6,213 nucleotides of DNA, taken from CAIOSQ01 sp044359885 (GTDB lineage: Bacteria > Pseudomonadota > Alphaproteobacteria > CACIAM-22H2). Where the stretch lies: the NCBI GenBank assembly GCA_044359885.1, contig JBIKLI010000265.1, forward strand, positions 1 through 6,213, in the 5' to 3' direction. The notes under the pieces are model-generated. The model was given only the letters and a program-made list of their open reading frames with translations. It was not told the DNA's origin and did not search any database. Within the stretch, counting starts at the first letter, position 1; the number at the start of each line of letters is the position of its first letter. Below are positions 1 to 6,066 of the stretch, piece by piece. Both the position numbers and the translations under genes were made by a program.

Positions 1-511
1 CCACGAGATGCGCGAGGTCGCTGCCGAGCGGATATTCGCGGCTGAAACCGACATCGAACTGGACCCCGGGCAGGTCCTGGGTGTTGACCGCGACGCGACT
101 GACCTCGTCCCAGGTGAGGTTGTCCTTCACCACGATCGGCACGAAGCGCCGCTTGCGCGCGACATCGCGCAGGATCCGCCGGCGGTCGGTCTCGCCGATC
201 GACAGCAGATTGCCGAGGACGTCGAGCGTGGTGGCCGCGTTGCCGGTCAGCTCGGGGATCAGCACGATGCGGTAGTTCGGCCGGTTCAACGCCAGCGCCT
301 CGCCGCGGCGGTCGAGGATCTTGCCGCGCACCGGCGGCAGCAGCCGCAGGCTGATGCGATTGGTGTCGGAGAGGACCTGGTACTTCTCGCTCTCGACGAC
401 CTGGAGCCAGTAGAGGCGCCCGGCGAGCACCCCGAAAAGGCCCAGTTGCCCGCCGAGCAGCAGCGCGGCGCGCCGGGAAAAGGCTCTCGCGCGGCCGGGA
501 TCGCGGCTCAT
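1..511 (-). CDS. mrdA: Penicillin-binding protein 2 (elongasome transpeptidase), N-terminal part, cut by window edge
   Basis: This is the start of PBP2, the class B transpeptidase that cross-links side-wall peptidoglycan with RodA and MreBCD at the inner membrane. The first 170 codons are present; the catalytic transpeptidase domain lies beyond position 1. What is visible: a basic N-terminus, one membrane anchor at about residues 15-38 (AALLLGGQLGLFGVLAGRLY), then the start of the PBP dimerisation/pedestal domain with the family motif VRGKILDRRGEALALN (61-76) and, near the edge, REYPLGSDLAHLV (158-170), which matches the conserved YP-G--LAH segment of PBP2. The ATG at 511 lies four bases after the mreD stop, and TGAGG from that stop region sits just ahead of it, so translation is probably coupled to mreD. 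Position as the last visible gene of the mre operon supports PBP2 over the division protein FtsI. The gene cannot be judged intact because most of it is missing. Confidence 0.95.
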   Translation of the reverse strand, partial: MSRDPGRARAFSRRAALLLGGQLGLFGVLAGRLYWLQVVESEKYQVLSDTNRISLRLLPPVRGKILDRRGEALALNRPNYRIVLIPELTGNAATTLDVLGNLLSIGETDRRRILRDVARKRRFVPIVVKDNLTWDEVSRVAVNTQDLPGVQFDVGFSREYPLGSDLAHLV

Positions 512-515
512 GGCC

Positions 516-1031
516 TCAGACCGCGGCCAGGAACAGGCGCTGCGCGCGCCCGAACAGCCAGGCGAGCGGCGGATAGGCGGCGATGGTCAGCAGCGACTGG
601 ACCACGACCACCGCCGGATCCACCGTGCCGCGCGCGGCAAGGGCCGACATCACCGCGATTGCCGCGATCGCCAGCGGGGCCACCAGCGCGAAGGCGATCC
701 AGACGACCGCGAAGCTCCGGCCGAGGAAGACCCGGTGCTGGGAAACGACGACCCAGTGCACCAGCGTCAGGACCAGCGCGTTCACCCCCATGCCGGTGCC
801 CGACAGGATGTCGTCGAGCAGGCCCAGCAGACAGGCGTTCCACGGGCGAAGAAGATCCGGCCGGTGCACGGTCCAGTAGAACACGGCGACAAGAACCAGC
901 CCGGGGGTGACCAGCGCATGGTCGGGAAGGCGCAGCGGCGCCACAGAAAGCAGGATGCAGATCAGGATCAGCAGGACCGGCAGAGCCTGGCGGAGCTTGA
1001 CATCGACGCGCTGCAGGAGGTTCGGCTTCAT
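516..1031 (-). CDS. mreD: Rod shape-determining membrane protein MreD
   Basis: MreD is the integral membrane partner of MreC in the cell-elongation complex. The 171-residue product has the usual family length and is almost entirely hydrophobic, with about five or six membrane segments (roughly 17-32, 40-55, 64-78, 82-98, 104-128 and 138-160). The stretch YWTVHRPDLLRPWNACLLG followed by LLDDILSGTGMGVNAL (52-86) is the recognisable MreD signature. The ATG overlaps the mreC stop as ATGA, and no good ribosome-binding site lies upstream, so translation most likely depends on re-initiation after mreC. The stop is four bases before mrdA. The family is poorly conserved in sequence, so the call rests on the signature, the membrane topology and the operon position together. 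Confidence 0.95.
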   Translation of the reverse strand: MKPNLLQRVDVKLRQALPVLLILICILLSVAPLRLPDHALVTPGLVLVAVFYWTVHRPDLLRPWNACLLGLLDDILSGTGMGVNALVLTLVHWVVVSQHRVFLGRSFAVVWIAFALVAPLAIAAIAVMSALAARGTVDPAVVVVQSLLTIAAYPPLAWLFGRAQRLFLAAV

Positions 1032-1915
1032 CGGCCGCGCCCGCCGCGCGACGGCGGCGGCGCGCCCTGGGGCAGCACCCCGCCGAGGCCGAAATCGACG
1101 ACACGGACGAACTCCAGCCGCGCGAAATCCACGAAGGGCTGGATCACGGGCAGTCCGTCGCGGAACCCCACCACCGCACCGACCGGAATTCCCGGCGGAA
1201 ACACGCCGCCATGGCCGGACGTGACGACCCGATCGCCGATCTGGGGCTGGGCCGTCGGCGACAGGAACAGGACCCGAAGCCGCGGGGAATTGTCACCGGC
1301 GGCGATCGCGCGCTCGCGGCTGGTCTCGAAGACGACCGGGATATGGGAGTTCATGTCCGTCAGCAGCAGCACGCGTGCGGCGCGCTCGCCGATGTCGGTC
1401 ACCCGGCCCACCAGCCCCTCCGCCGCGACTGCGGCATGCCCCTTGGCCGCGCCGTCGCCGGTGCCGGCGAGGACGAGCACCGAATGGACGAAGGAGCCCC
1501 CCGCATTGGCGACGACCCGCGCGGTCACGAAGCCGAGCGGCGGATCGCCCGGCACCTGCAGCAGACGCCGCAATTCCCGGTTCTCGGCATCGAGGGAGCG
1601 GGCGACGAGTTGCCACTGCAGCAGCCGGGCGTTCTCCTCGCGCAGCTGGGCGTTCTCGGCATGGATCGCCACCAGCTGGGCGGCCCCGTCGGCGGCGCGC
1701 TGCGCGGCCACGACCGGCTGCGACAACGCGTCCACGACCGGCACCGCGACATCGAGCACGGCCACGCGCACACGTTCGAAGAGCCGCGGCTCGGCGCGGT
1801 CGAGAGCGATCAGCGCGATCGACACCATCGCCAGCCCGAGCACCGCGAAACGCTGGGCGAGCCCCCGCAAGGGAGCCGTCAGCCGCATCACGCTTCCCGG
1901 TCGCCGCACCGCCAA
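1028..1915 (-). CDS. mreC: Rod shape-determining protein MreC
   Basis: MreC is a bitopic inner-membrane protein that links MreB/MreD to PBP2 in the periplasm and activates side-wall synthesis. The 295-residue product has a short basic cytoplasmic N-terminus, one membrane span (about 23-38, FAVLGLAMVSIALIAL), a long coiled coil (about 65-120, with ENAQLREENARLL and ENRELRRLL) and the beta-barrel core, including AAEGLVGRV (164-172) and TSGHGGVFPPGIPVG (232-246). It ends in a proline/glycine/arginine-rich tail (from about 284). I chose the TTG at 1915 because GGAGGG lies five bases ahead of it. An ATG at 1888 (nine codons in) also has a plausible GGGA behind it and would still leave the membrane span intact, so the exact start is open. 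The gene lies 83 bases after mreB and overlaps mreD by four bases. Confidence 0.96.
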   Translation of the reverse strand: MAVRRPGSVMRLTAPLRGLAQRFAVLGLAMVSIALIALDRAEPRLFERVRVAVLDVAVPVVDALSQPVVAAQRAADGAAQLVAIHAENAQLREENARLLQWQLVARSLDAENRELRRLLQVPGDPPLGFVTARVVANAGGSFVHSVLVLAGTGDGAAKGHAAVAAEGLVGRVTDIGERAARVLLLTDMNSHIPVVFETSRERAIAAGDNSPRLRVLFLSPTAQPQIGDRVVTSGHGGVFPPGIPVGAVVGFRDGLPVIQPFVDFARLEFVRVVDFGLGGVLPQGAPPPSRGGRGR

Positions 1916-1920
1916 GTCGA

Positions 1921-1926
1921 CCCTCC
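1921..1926 (-). promoter_or_regulatory. Strong ribosome-binding site that selects a TTG start for mreC
   Basis: GGAGGG on the minus strand is followed by a five-base spacer and TTG (1915-1913). It is the best Shine-Dalgarno sequence in the operon and favours this non-ATG start over the in-frame GTG codons at 1909 and 1891 and the ATG at 1888. Confidence 0.6.
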
Positions 1927-1998
1927 ATCTGCGCTACGAACGCGGCGCCTGACGCTCCGGCGGCCGCGGGTCCGGCACGGCTTCCGCAGTGCCTCGCC

Positions 1999-3039
1999 TC
2001 AGTAGATTGTGATGAGGATGTTGCGAAGCGTCTTCATCTCCTCGAGACACCTGCCGGTGCCGAGCGCCACGCAGGTGAGCGGGTCGTCGGCGATCGAGAC
2101 CGGCAACCCGGTCGCATGGCGTAGCACGATGTCCAGATTCGACAACAGCGCGCCGCCGCCGGTCAGCACGATCCCCTTGTCGACGATGTCCGCCGCCAAT
2201 TCGGGCGCCGTGTGCTCGAGCGCGACCTTCACCGCCTCGACGATCGCCGACACCGGCTCGGTCAGGCTCTCGGCGATCTGGCGCTCGGAAATCAGGAGTT
2301 CCTTGGGCACGCCGTTCATCAGGTCCCGCCCCTTGATCTCCATGAGCCGGCCATCTCCGTCCTCGGGCGGCGCCGCGGAACCGATCTCCTTCTTGATCCG
2401 CTCGGCGGAGGATTCACCGACCAGCAGGTTATGGTTGCGGCGGATATAGGCGATGATGGCTTCGTCCATCTTGTCGCCACCCACGCGGACCGACTTCGAA
2501 TAGACGATGCCCCCCAGCGACAGCACCGCCACCTCGGTGGTGCCGCCGCCGATGTCGACCACCATCGACCCCGTCGGCTCGGTCACCGGCAGGCCCGCGC
2601 CGATCGCCGCCGCCATCGGTTCCTCGATCAGGAAGACCCGTCGTGCGCCTGCGGCCTCGGCGGATTCCTGGATCGCCCGGCGCTCGACCGCTGTCGATCC
2701 CGAAGGGACGCAGACGATCACCTGCGGCGAGGCGAAGGTCCGGCGATTATGCACCTTGCGGATGAAGTGCTTGATCATCTCCTCGGCGACTTCGAAGTCG
2801 GCGATCACGCCGTCGCGCAAAGGCCTGATCGCCGTGATGTTTCCAGGGGTGCGGCCAAGCATCAGCTTGGCCTCGTCGCCGACCGCCAGGACCTGCTTCT
2901 TGCCCTTCACGTCGGCGATCGCGACCACGGACGGTTCGTTCAGGACGATCCCGCGGCCCTTCACGTAGACGAGCGTATTCGCCGTCCCGAGATCGATGGC
3001 CATGTCGGCGGAAAGAAGCCCCAGCAATCGCGCGAACAT
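1999..3039 (-). CDS. mreB: Rod shape-determining actin homologue MreB
   Basis: MreB is the bacterial actin that polymerises on the inner face of the membrane with ATP and directs where the elongasome inserts peptidoglycan. The 346-residue product has the expected family length. Visible parts are an N-terminal amphipathic membrane-binding stretch (MFARLLGLLS), the phosphate-1 loop AIDLGTANTLVY (14-25), the connect-1 region IEEPMAAAIGAG (138-149), the phosphate-2 loop VVDIGGGTTEVAV (160-172) and the adenosine motif LTGGGALL (292-299). No key residue appears to be missing. The ATG at 3039 is preceded by AGGAG with a five-base spacer. The open frame continues upstream to 3582, but that extension has no MreB similarity and the start at 3039 gives the canonical N-terminus. 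It is the first gene of the operon, with a promoter-like sequence about 65-95 bases upstream. Confidence 0.98.
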   Translation of the reverse strand: MFARLLGLLSADMAIDLGTANTLVYVKGRGIVLNEPSVVAIADVKGKKQVLAVGDEAKLMLGRTPGNITAIRPLRDGVIADFEVAEEMIKHFIRKVHNRRTFASPQVIVCVPSGSTAVERRAIQESAEAAGARRVFLIEEPMAAAIGAGLPVTEPTGSMVVDIGGGTTEVAVLSLGGIVYSKSVRVGGDKMDEAIIAYIRRNHNLLVGESSAERIKKEIGSAAPPEDGDGRLMEIKGRDLMNGVPKELLISERQIAESLTEPVSAIVEAVKVALEHTAPELAADIVDKGIVLTGGGALLSNLDIVLRHATGLPVSIADDPLTCVALGTGRCLEEMKTLRNILITIY

Positions 3040-3044
3040 CCAAG

Positions 3045-3049
3045 CTCCT
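3045..3049 (-). promoter_or_regulatory. Ribosome-binding site of mreB
   Basis: AGGAG on the minus strand lies five bases before the ATG at 3039. It fixes the mreB start and argues against the longer open frame that continues to 3582. Confidence 0.75.
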
Positions 3050-3071
3050 GAACCACAAATCGAGCGTCGGC

Positions 3072-3089
3072 CGGGCGGCGAGCCGCCCG
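3072..3089 (-). other. GC-rich stem-loop in the predicted mreB 5' leader
   Basis: The arms CGGGCGG and CCGCCCG pair perfectly over seven bases around a four-base loop (CTCG on the minus strand). If the promoter at 3132-3103 is used, this hairpin lies in the untranslated leader, about 33-50 bases before the mreB ATG. It could stabilise the message or affect elongation. It does not cover the ribosome-binding site. No role can be shown from sequence alone, and short GC-rich stems are frequent in such DNA. Confidence 0.4.
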
Positions 3090-3102
3090 CGGGAAAGCGC
3101 CC

Positions 3103-3132
3103 AGGATACCCTCGGCGCGACCGGACTGCCAA
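3103..3132 (-). promoter_or_regulatory. Putative sigma70-type promoter of the mre operon
   Basis: On the minus strand TTGGCA (3132-3127) and TATCCT (3108-3103) are separated by 18 bases. They match the -35 consensus at about five of six positions and the -10 consensus at four of six. Transcription would begin near 3096, giving a leader of about 55-60 bases to mreB. It is the clearest promoter-like pair I found upstream of mreB, and it sits in otherwise very GC-rich sequence. The start site is inferred. Confidence 0.5.
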
Positions 3133-4102
3133 CGCGGGGGGCCTTCGCCCCGGTTCGCGCCGCGCTGGCGACCGATGGCTTATCTGCCAGCCCCCTCGGT
3201 CCGAGTCGAGTCCGGAAGGCGCCAGGGCGGCTCGCGCCGGTGCCGCTTGTGGAAAACCTCCGCCCCCTGCCATGCCCAGCCATGTCATGGGGCTCTGCAG
3301 GGCGCCCGGGGACGAACAGACGATGTCGGTCCACGCGATGGCTGGATCCCGGAGAGTCCATCTGTACATCGCGGCGCCTTCGGCTGTCGGGCTGCGCCAT
3401 GTCATCGCCGCGCTCAGGCATCGTGGCCTCGGCGCCGGTGGCATGACGGGCGTTGCCTCGGCGGGGCTGCCGACCGTGCAGTTCGCGCAAGCCCCGGTAT
3501 CCGGCGTCGCGACGTCGATCCTGTTCCGTCTCGGCCTGTTCGGCGCGCCCGGCATCATCCTGATGACCACGCGGATCGGCACCCTCGATGCTCGGCATCG
3601 GCCCGCGTACGGAAGCCCACAGGCTGAAGGAGGGAGATGGCCGCGCGAAGTCCGGCGGGACAGGCCCGGCGTGGCGCGCGCCCGAGCGGCAACCCAAAGG
3701 GACCCTGTCCGATGGGCGCGTCGCCGCCATGACCCGTGCGCGCCGCTGACGGGGCGCCGGGTGCGCGGCCTTCATGTCCCCGCGGGACCGCGATCGGCAC
3801 TGGCGCGCGGCGATCCGACCGTTCTCGTGACGCTCGGGCTTGCGATGCTTCTCGGCGGCCTGTCGGGAAGGCTGGTGGCGCCCGTCTCCGGCGCGTCGCT
3901 TGTCTTGCCGAGCGTCGGATGTCGACACCCTGTCCTGTGACCGATCGTCGGCTGGCTGCGCTCGCGCCGGCCGGTCTTCGTGCCGTCGGCGAAGCATGCC
4001 GATATCGGCCGGCTGCCCGGCGCAGACCGCATGCGCCAGGATCGACCGAACCTACGGCGCCGGACAGGGCCGAGGTCGATCTGACCTCGCCGGCTGCCAT
4101 GA
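3133..4102. other. Intergenic stretch of about 1 kb with no identifiable gene
   Basis: No reading frame here gives a protein I recognise. Long open frames exist on both strands, as expected at this GC content, and most are arginine- and proline-rich, which indicates non-coding sequence. The strongest exception is a plus-strand frame. Its segment from the ATG at 3323 to about 3630 has roughly four-fifths G/C third positions and fewer G/C at second than first positions by hand count, with hydrophobic stretches such as SILFRLGLFGAPGIILMTT. The same frame becomes arginine-rich from about 3600 to 3790, then ends in a short hydrophobic stretch (TVLVTLGLAMLLGGLSG) and stops at 3940. I see no ribosome-binding site for it. 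A 31-codon frame at 3637-3732 has a GGAGGGAG just ahead but no recognisable product. A 12-base perfect palindrome GCCGATATCGGC lies at 3998-4009. The region may be a decayed gene, a long spacer or undetected regulatory DNA. Confidence 0.6.
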
Positions 4103-4127
4103 CGCCGGCGGCACGGAGCCGCCGGCG
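4103..4127 (-). terminator. Terminator-like hairpin downstream of ilvC
   Basis: A perfect ten-base inverted repeat (CGCCGGCGGC / GCCGCCGGCG) with a five-base loop begins 12 bases after the ilvC stop. Its position and strength fit an intrinsic terminator or a 3'-end stabilising stem. No run of T follows on the minus strand, so termination may need Rho or the stem may only protect the message end. Confidence 0.6.
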
Positions 4128-4139
4128 CGCGGGCCTCGT

Positions 4140-5159
4140 TCAGTTCTTCGCCTTGTCGACCAGCTTGTTCTTCGCGATCCACGGCATCATCGCGCGGAGA
4201 TTCTCGCCGACCTTCTCGATCGGGTGTTCGGCATGGCGACGACGCATCGCCTTGAAGCTCGCCTGGCCTGCCGCGTTTTCCAGCACCCAGTCGCGGGCGA
4301 AGCGACCGGACTGGATGTCGTCCAGGATGCGCTTCATCTCTTCCTTCACGGCCGGCGTGATGATCCGCGGGCCGCGGGTGTAGTCGCCGTACTCGGCGGT
4401 GTTGGAGATCGAGTAGCGCATGTTCGCCATGCCGCCCTCGTAGATCAGGTCGACGATCAGCTTCACCTCGTGCAGGCACTCGAAATACGCCATTTCCGGC
4501 GCGTAGCCGGCTTCGACCAGCGTCTCGTAGCCGGCCATGATCAGCGCGCAGAGGCCGCCGCAGAGCACGACCTGCTCGCCGAACAGATCGGTCTCGCACT
4601 CTTCCTGGAACGTCGTCTCGATCGTCCCCGCGCGGCCGCCGCCGATGGCGGCCGAGTAGCTCAGCGCGACCTCGAGCGCGTTGCCGCTCGAATCCTGATG
4701 GATCGCGACAAGGCAGGGCACGCCGCCGCCCTTCTGGTACTCCGAACGGACGGTATGGCCCGGCCCCTTGGGGGCGATCATGAACACGTCGATGTCGGGC
4801 CGTGGCTCGATCAGCTTGAAATGGACGTTGAGGCCGTGGGCGAAGGCGATCGCGGCGCCGGGCTTCATGTTGTCCCGGATCTCGTTCTTCCAGATCGCGG
4901 CCTGAAGCTCGTCCGGCGTCACCATCATCATCACGTCCGCCCATTTCGCGGCTTCGGCCACCGTCATGACCTTGAAGCCGTAGCCTTCGGCCTTCTTCGC
5001 CGAGGGCGATCCCGGACGCAGCGCCGCGGCGACTTCCTTGACGCCGCTGTCGCGCAGATTGAGGGCATGGGCATGGCCCTGGCTGCCGAACCCGATCATG
5101 GCAATCTTCTTGCCCTTGATGAGGTTCACGTCGGCATCGCGATCGTAGTAGACACGCAT
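4140..5159 (-). CDS. ilvC: Ketol-acid reductoisomerase, class I (NADPH type)
   Basis: IlvC converts acetolactate or acetohydroxybutyrate, by Mg-dependent alkyl migration and NADPH reduction, into the dihydroxy acids that lead to valine, leucine and isoleucine. The 339-residue product is a complete short (class I) enzyme. Residues 23-28 form the nucleotide-binding loop GFGSQG. The specificity loop LRPGSPS (47-53) has the Arg/Ser pattern typical of NADPH use. The catalytic set is intact: H108 in AHGLNVHF, K131 in PKGPGH, D191 and E195 in DLFGEQ, E227 and E231 in FECLHE, and S252. The ATG at 5159 gives the conserved start MRVYYDRDAD; the ribosome-binding site is weak (a G run about ten bases upstream). 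The gene stands alone here: no ilvB or ilvN is beside it on this side, and downstream lies the 1.1 kb gap. A strong hairpin follows the stop. Confidence 0.98.
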   Translation of the reverse strand: MRVYYDRDADVNLIKGKKIAMIGFGSQGHAHALNLRDSGVKEVAAALRPGSPSAKKAEGYGFKVMTVAEAAKWADVMMMVTPDELQAAIWKNEIRDNMKPGAAIAFAHGLNVHFKLIEPRPDIDVFMIAPKGPGHTVRSEYQKGGGVPCLVAIHQDSSGNALEVALSYSAAIGGGRAGTIETTFQEECETDLFGEQVVLCGGLCALIMAGYETLVEAGYAPEMAYFECLHEVKLIVDLIYEGGMANMRYSISNTAEYGDYTRGPRIITPAVKEEMKRILDDIQSGRFARDWVLENAAGQASFKAMRRRHAEHPIEKVGENLRAMMPWIAKNKLVDKAKN

Positions 5160-5200
5160 CGTAGGAAACCCCCGGCTGGAGAGTCGAAACGGCGCCGCCA

Positions 5201-5210
5201 GGACATGTCC
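5201..5210. promoter_or_regulatory. Perfect 10-bp palindrome upstream of ilvC, possible operator
   Basis: GGACATGTCC is a perfect palindrome about 41 bases before the ilvC ATG. It is flanked by a wider imperfect dyad (GCGCCG at 5192-5197 and CGGCGC at 5216-5221), so the same centre could also form a hairpin. Its place between two divergent genes suits a regulator-binding site. No known operator is recognised, and ilvC control by a LysR-type or Lrp-type protein is only a general possibility. Confidence 0.3.
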
Positions 5211-5244
5211 CGCCACGGCGCGCGGTTTGAAGCACAGTCCGTCC

Positions 5245-5273
5245 CGAAGTGTCGAGGGGGTCCCTCGACTTCG
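5245..5273. other. Extended stem-loop between ilvC and the TauE/SafE gene
   Basis: The inner arms GTCGAGGG (5251-5258) and CCCTCGAC (5262-5269) pair perfectly around a three-base loop. Outer CGAA (5245-5248) and TTCG (5270-5273) add four more pairs after a two-base bulge. The structure ends 19 bases before the ATG at 5293 and lies about 86 bases upstream of the ilvC ATG on the other strand. It could be a leader RNA structure for either gene, a terminator against opposing transcription (though no T run follows) or a protein-binding dyad. The G run in its loop and arm is the only Shine-Dalgarno-like sequence near the permease start, but it is too far from the ATG to act directly. Confidence 0.5.
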
Positions 5274-5292
5274 TCTTGCGAAAGCCCCCGTC

Positions 5293-6051
5293 ATGGACAT
5301 CGCCACAGCCCTCCTTCTCGCTGCCGCCGGCTTCGCCGGGGGCGCCATCAACGCCCTCGCCGGTGGCGGGACCCTGGTCACCTTCCCGGCGCTGCTCGGC
5401 TTCGGCCTGCCGCCGAAGCTGGCCAACGCGACAAGCCAGGTGGCGCTCTGGCCGGGTCGCCTGACCTCGGTGGTGGCCCAGTTCAGGGACCTCAAGGACC
5501 TGGGGCCGCGGACATTGATCAGCTTCGCGATCGGCCTCCTGGGGGGCTTCCTTGGCGCGCAGCTGCTGATCGCCATGGATCCGGCGGTCTTCCGGCGGCT
5601 GGTCCCCTGGCTGCTGCTGATCGCGAGCCTGCTCTTCGCCTTCTCGAAGCCGCTGACCCGCTGGCTGACCGCGCGCGGCGGCGGCGCCAAGTCGCCGGCG
5701 ATGCAGGTGGTCGGAAGGTTCTGCGAACTGGCCTTCTCGATCTATGGCGGGTTCTTCGGCGCGGGGCTGGGCGTCATCATGATGGCCGGGTACGCCATCG
5801 CCGGCATCCAGGACGTCAAGCAGACAAACGCGCTCAAGAACCTGATGGGCGTCGTGATCACGACGACCTCGGCCCTGACCTTCATCCTGCGCGGCGAGGT
5901 CAACTGGCCGGCGGCGATCGCCATGCTCTGCGGCGCGCTGGTCGGCGGCTTCGCCGGTGGCAAGCTGGCGCGCGTGATCCCGGATGGGCCGATGCGGATC
6001 CTGGTCACCGGCTGCGGCCTGTTCCTGGCCGGCTGGTACTTCCTGCGCTGA
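5293..6051 (+). CDS. TauE/SafE-family (DUF81) membrane permease
   Basis: The product is an integral inner-membrane protein of the TauE/SafE family, whose characterised members export sulfite, sulfoacetate or related small anions; the substrate here is unknown. From the ATG at 5293 it is 252 residues, normal for the family, with about seven or eight membrane segments. It shows the two-fold internal repeat of the family: the first half has GGAINALAGGGTLVTFPALL followed by NATSQVALWPGRL, and the second half has YGGFFGAGLGVIMM followed by QTNALKNLMGVVITTTSAL. The open frame extends upstream to a TTG at 5227, but those 22 extra codons cross the stem-loop at 5245-5273 and read as a polar arginine-rich leader, so I prefer the ATG that begins MDIATALLLAAAGF. 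No convincing ribosome-binding site precedes it. The gene diverges from ilvC and converges on the exporter gene at 6056. Confidence 0.9.
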   Translation: MDIATALLLAAAGFAGGAINALAGGGTLVTFPALLGFGLPPKLANATSQVALWPGRLTSVVAQFRDLKDLGPRTLISFAIGLLGGFLGAQLLIAMDPAVFRRLVPWLLLIASLLFAFSKPLTRWLTARGGGAKSPAMQVVGRFCELAFSIYGGFFGAGLGVIMMAGYAIAGIQDVKQTNALKNLMGVVITTTSALTFILRGEVNWPAAIAMLCGALVGGFAGGKLARVIPDGPMRILVTGCGLFLAGWYFLR

Positions 6052-6066
6052 CGGCTCACGCCGTCA
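6049..6066. terminator. Hairpin spanning the two convergent stop codons
   Basis: TGACGGC (6049-6055) and GCCGTCA (6060-6066) form a perfect seven-base stem with a four-base loop. The left arm begins with the TGA of the TauE/SafE gene, and the loop holds most of the stop codon of the opposing gene (6058-6056). Being symmetric, it could end or stabilise transcripts from both sides. No T run follows on either strand, so it is not a textbook intrinsic terminator. Confidence 0.45.

Noticed and set aside
510..1952. Long plus-strand frames opposite mreC and mreD
   Set aside because: Their products are Arg/Gln/Ser-rich and resemble no family, whereas the minus-strand frames give clear MreC and MreD with linked starts and stops.
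3247..3255. TGTGGAAAA, resembling a DnaA box
   Set aside because: It is a single near-match with one mismatch to TGTGGATAA, with no cluster of boxes or AT-rich region nearby, so chance is the better explanation.
3040..3582. N-terminal extension of about 180 residues on MreB
   Set aside because: The open frame continues upstream, but AGGAG before the ATG at 3039, the canonical MreB length and N-terminus, and the promoter and hairpin lying inside the extension all argue against it.
3998..4009. Perfect 12-base palindrome GCCGATATCGGC
   Set aside because: It is isolated in the gap, far from any gene start and not repeated, so I do not call it a regulatory site, though it is noted in the description of the gap.
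3555..4100. Minus-strand 181-codon frame in the gap
   Set aside because: The composition is dominated by Arg, Ala, Pro and Gly with no hydrophobic core, motif or ribosome-binding site.
5227..5292. Earlier TTG start for the TauE/SafE gene
   Set aside because: It would add 22 polar residues, cross a 12-pair stem-loop and has no ribosome-binding site. The ATG at 5293 gives a natural hydrophobic family start.
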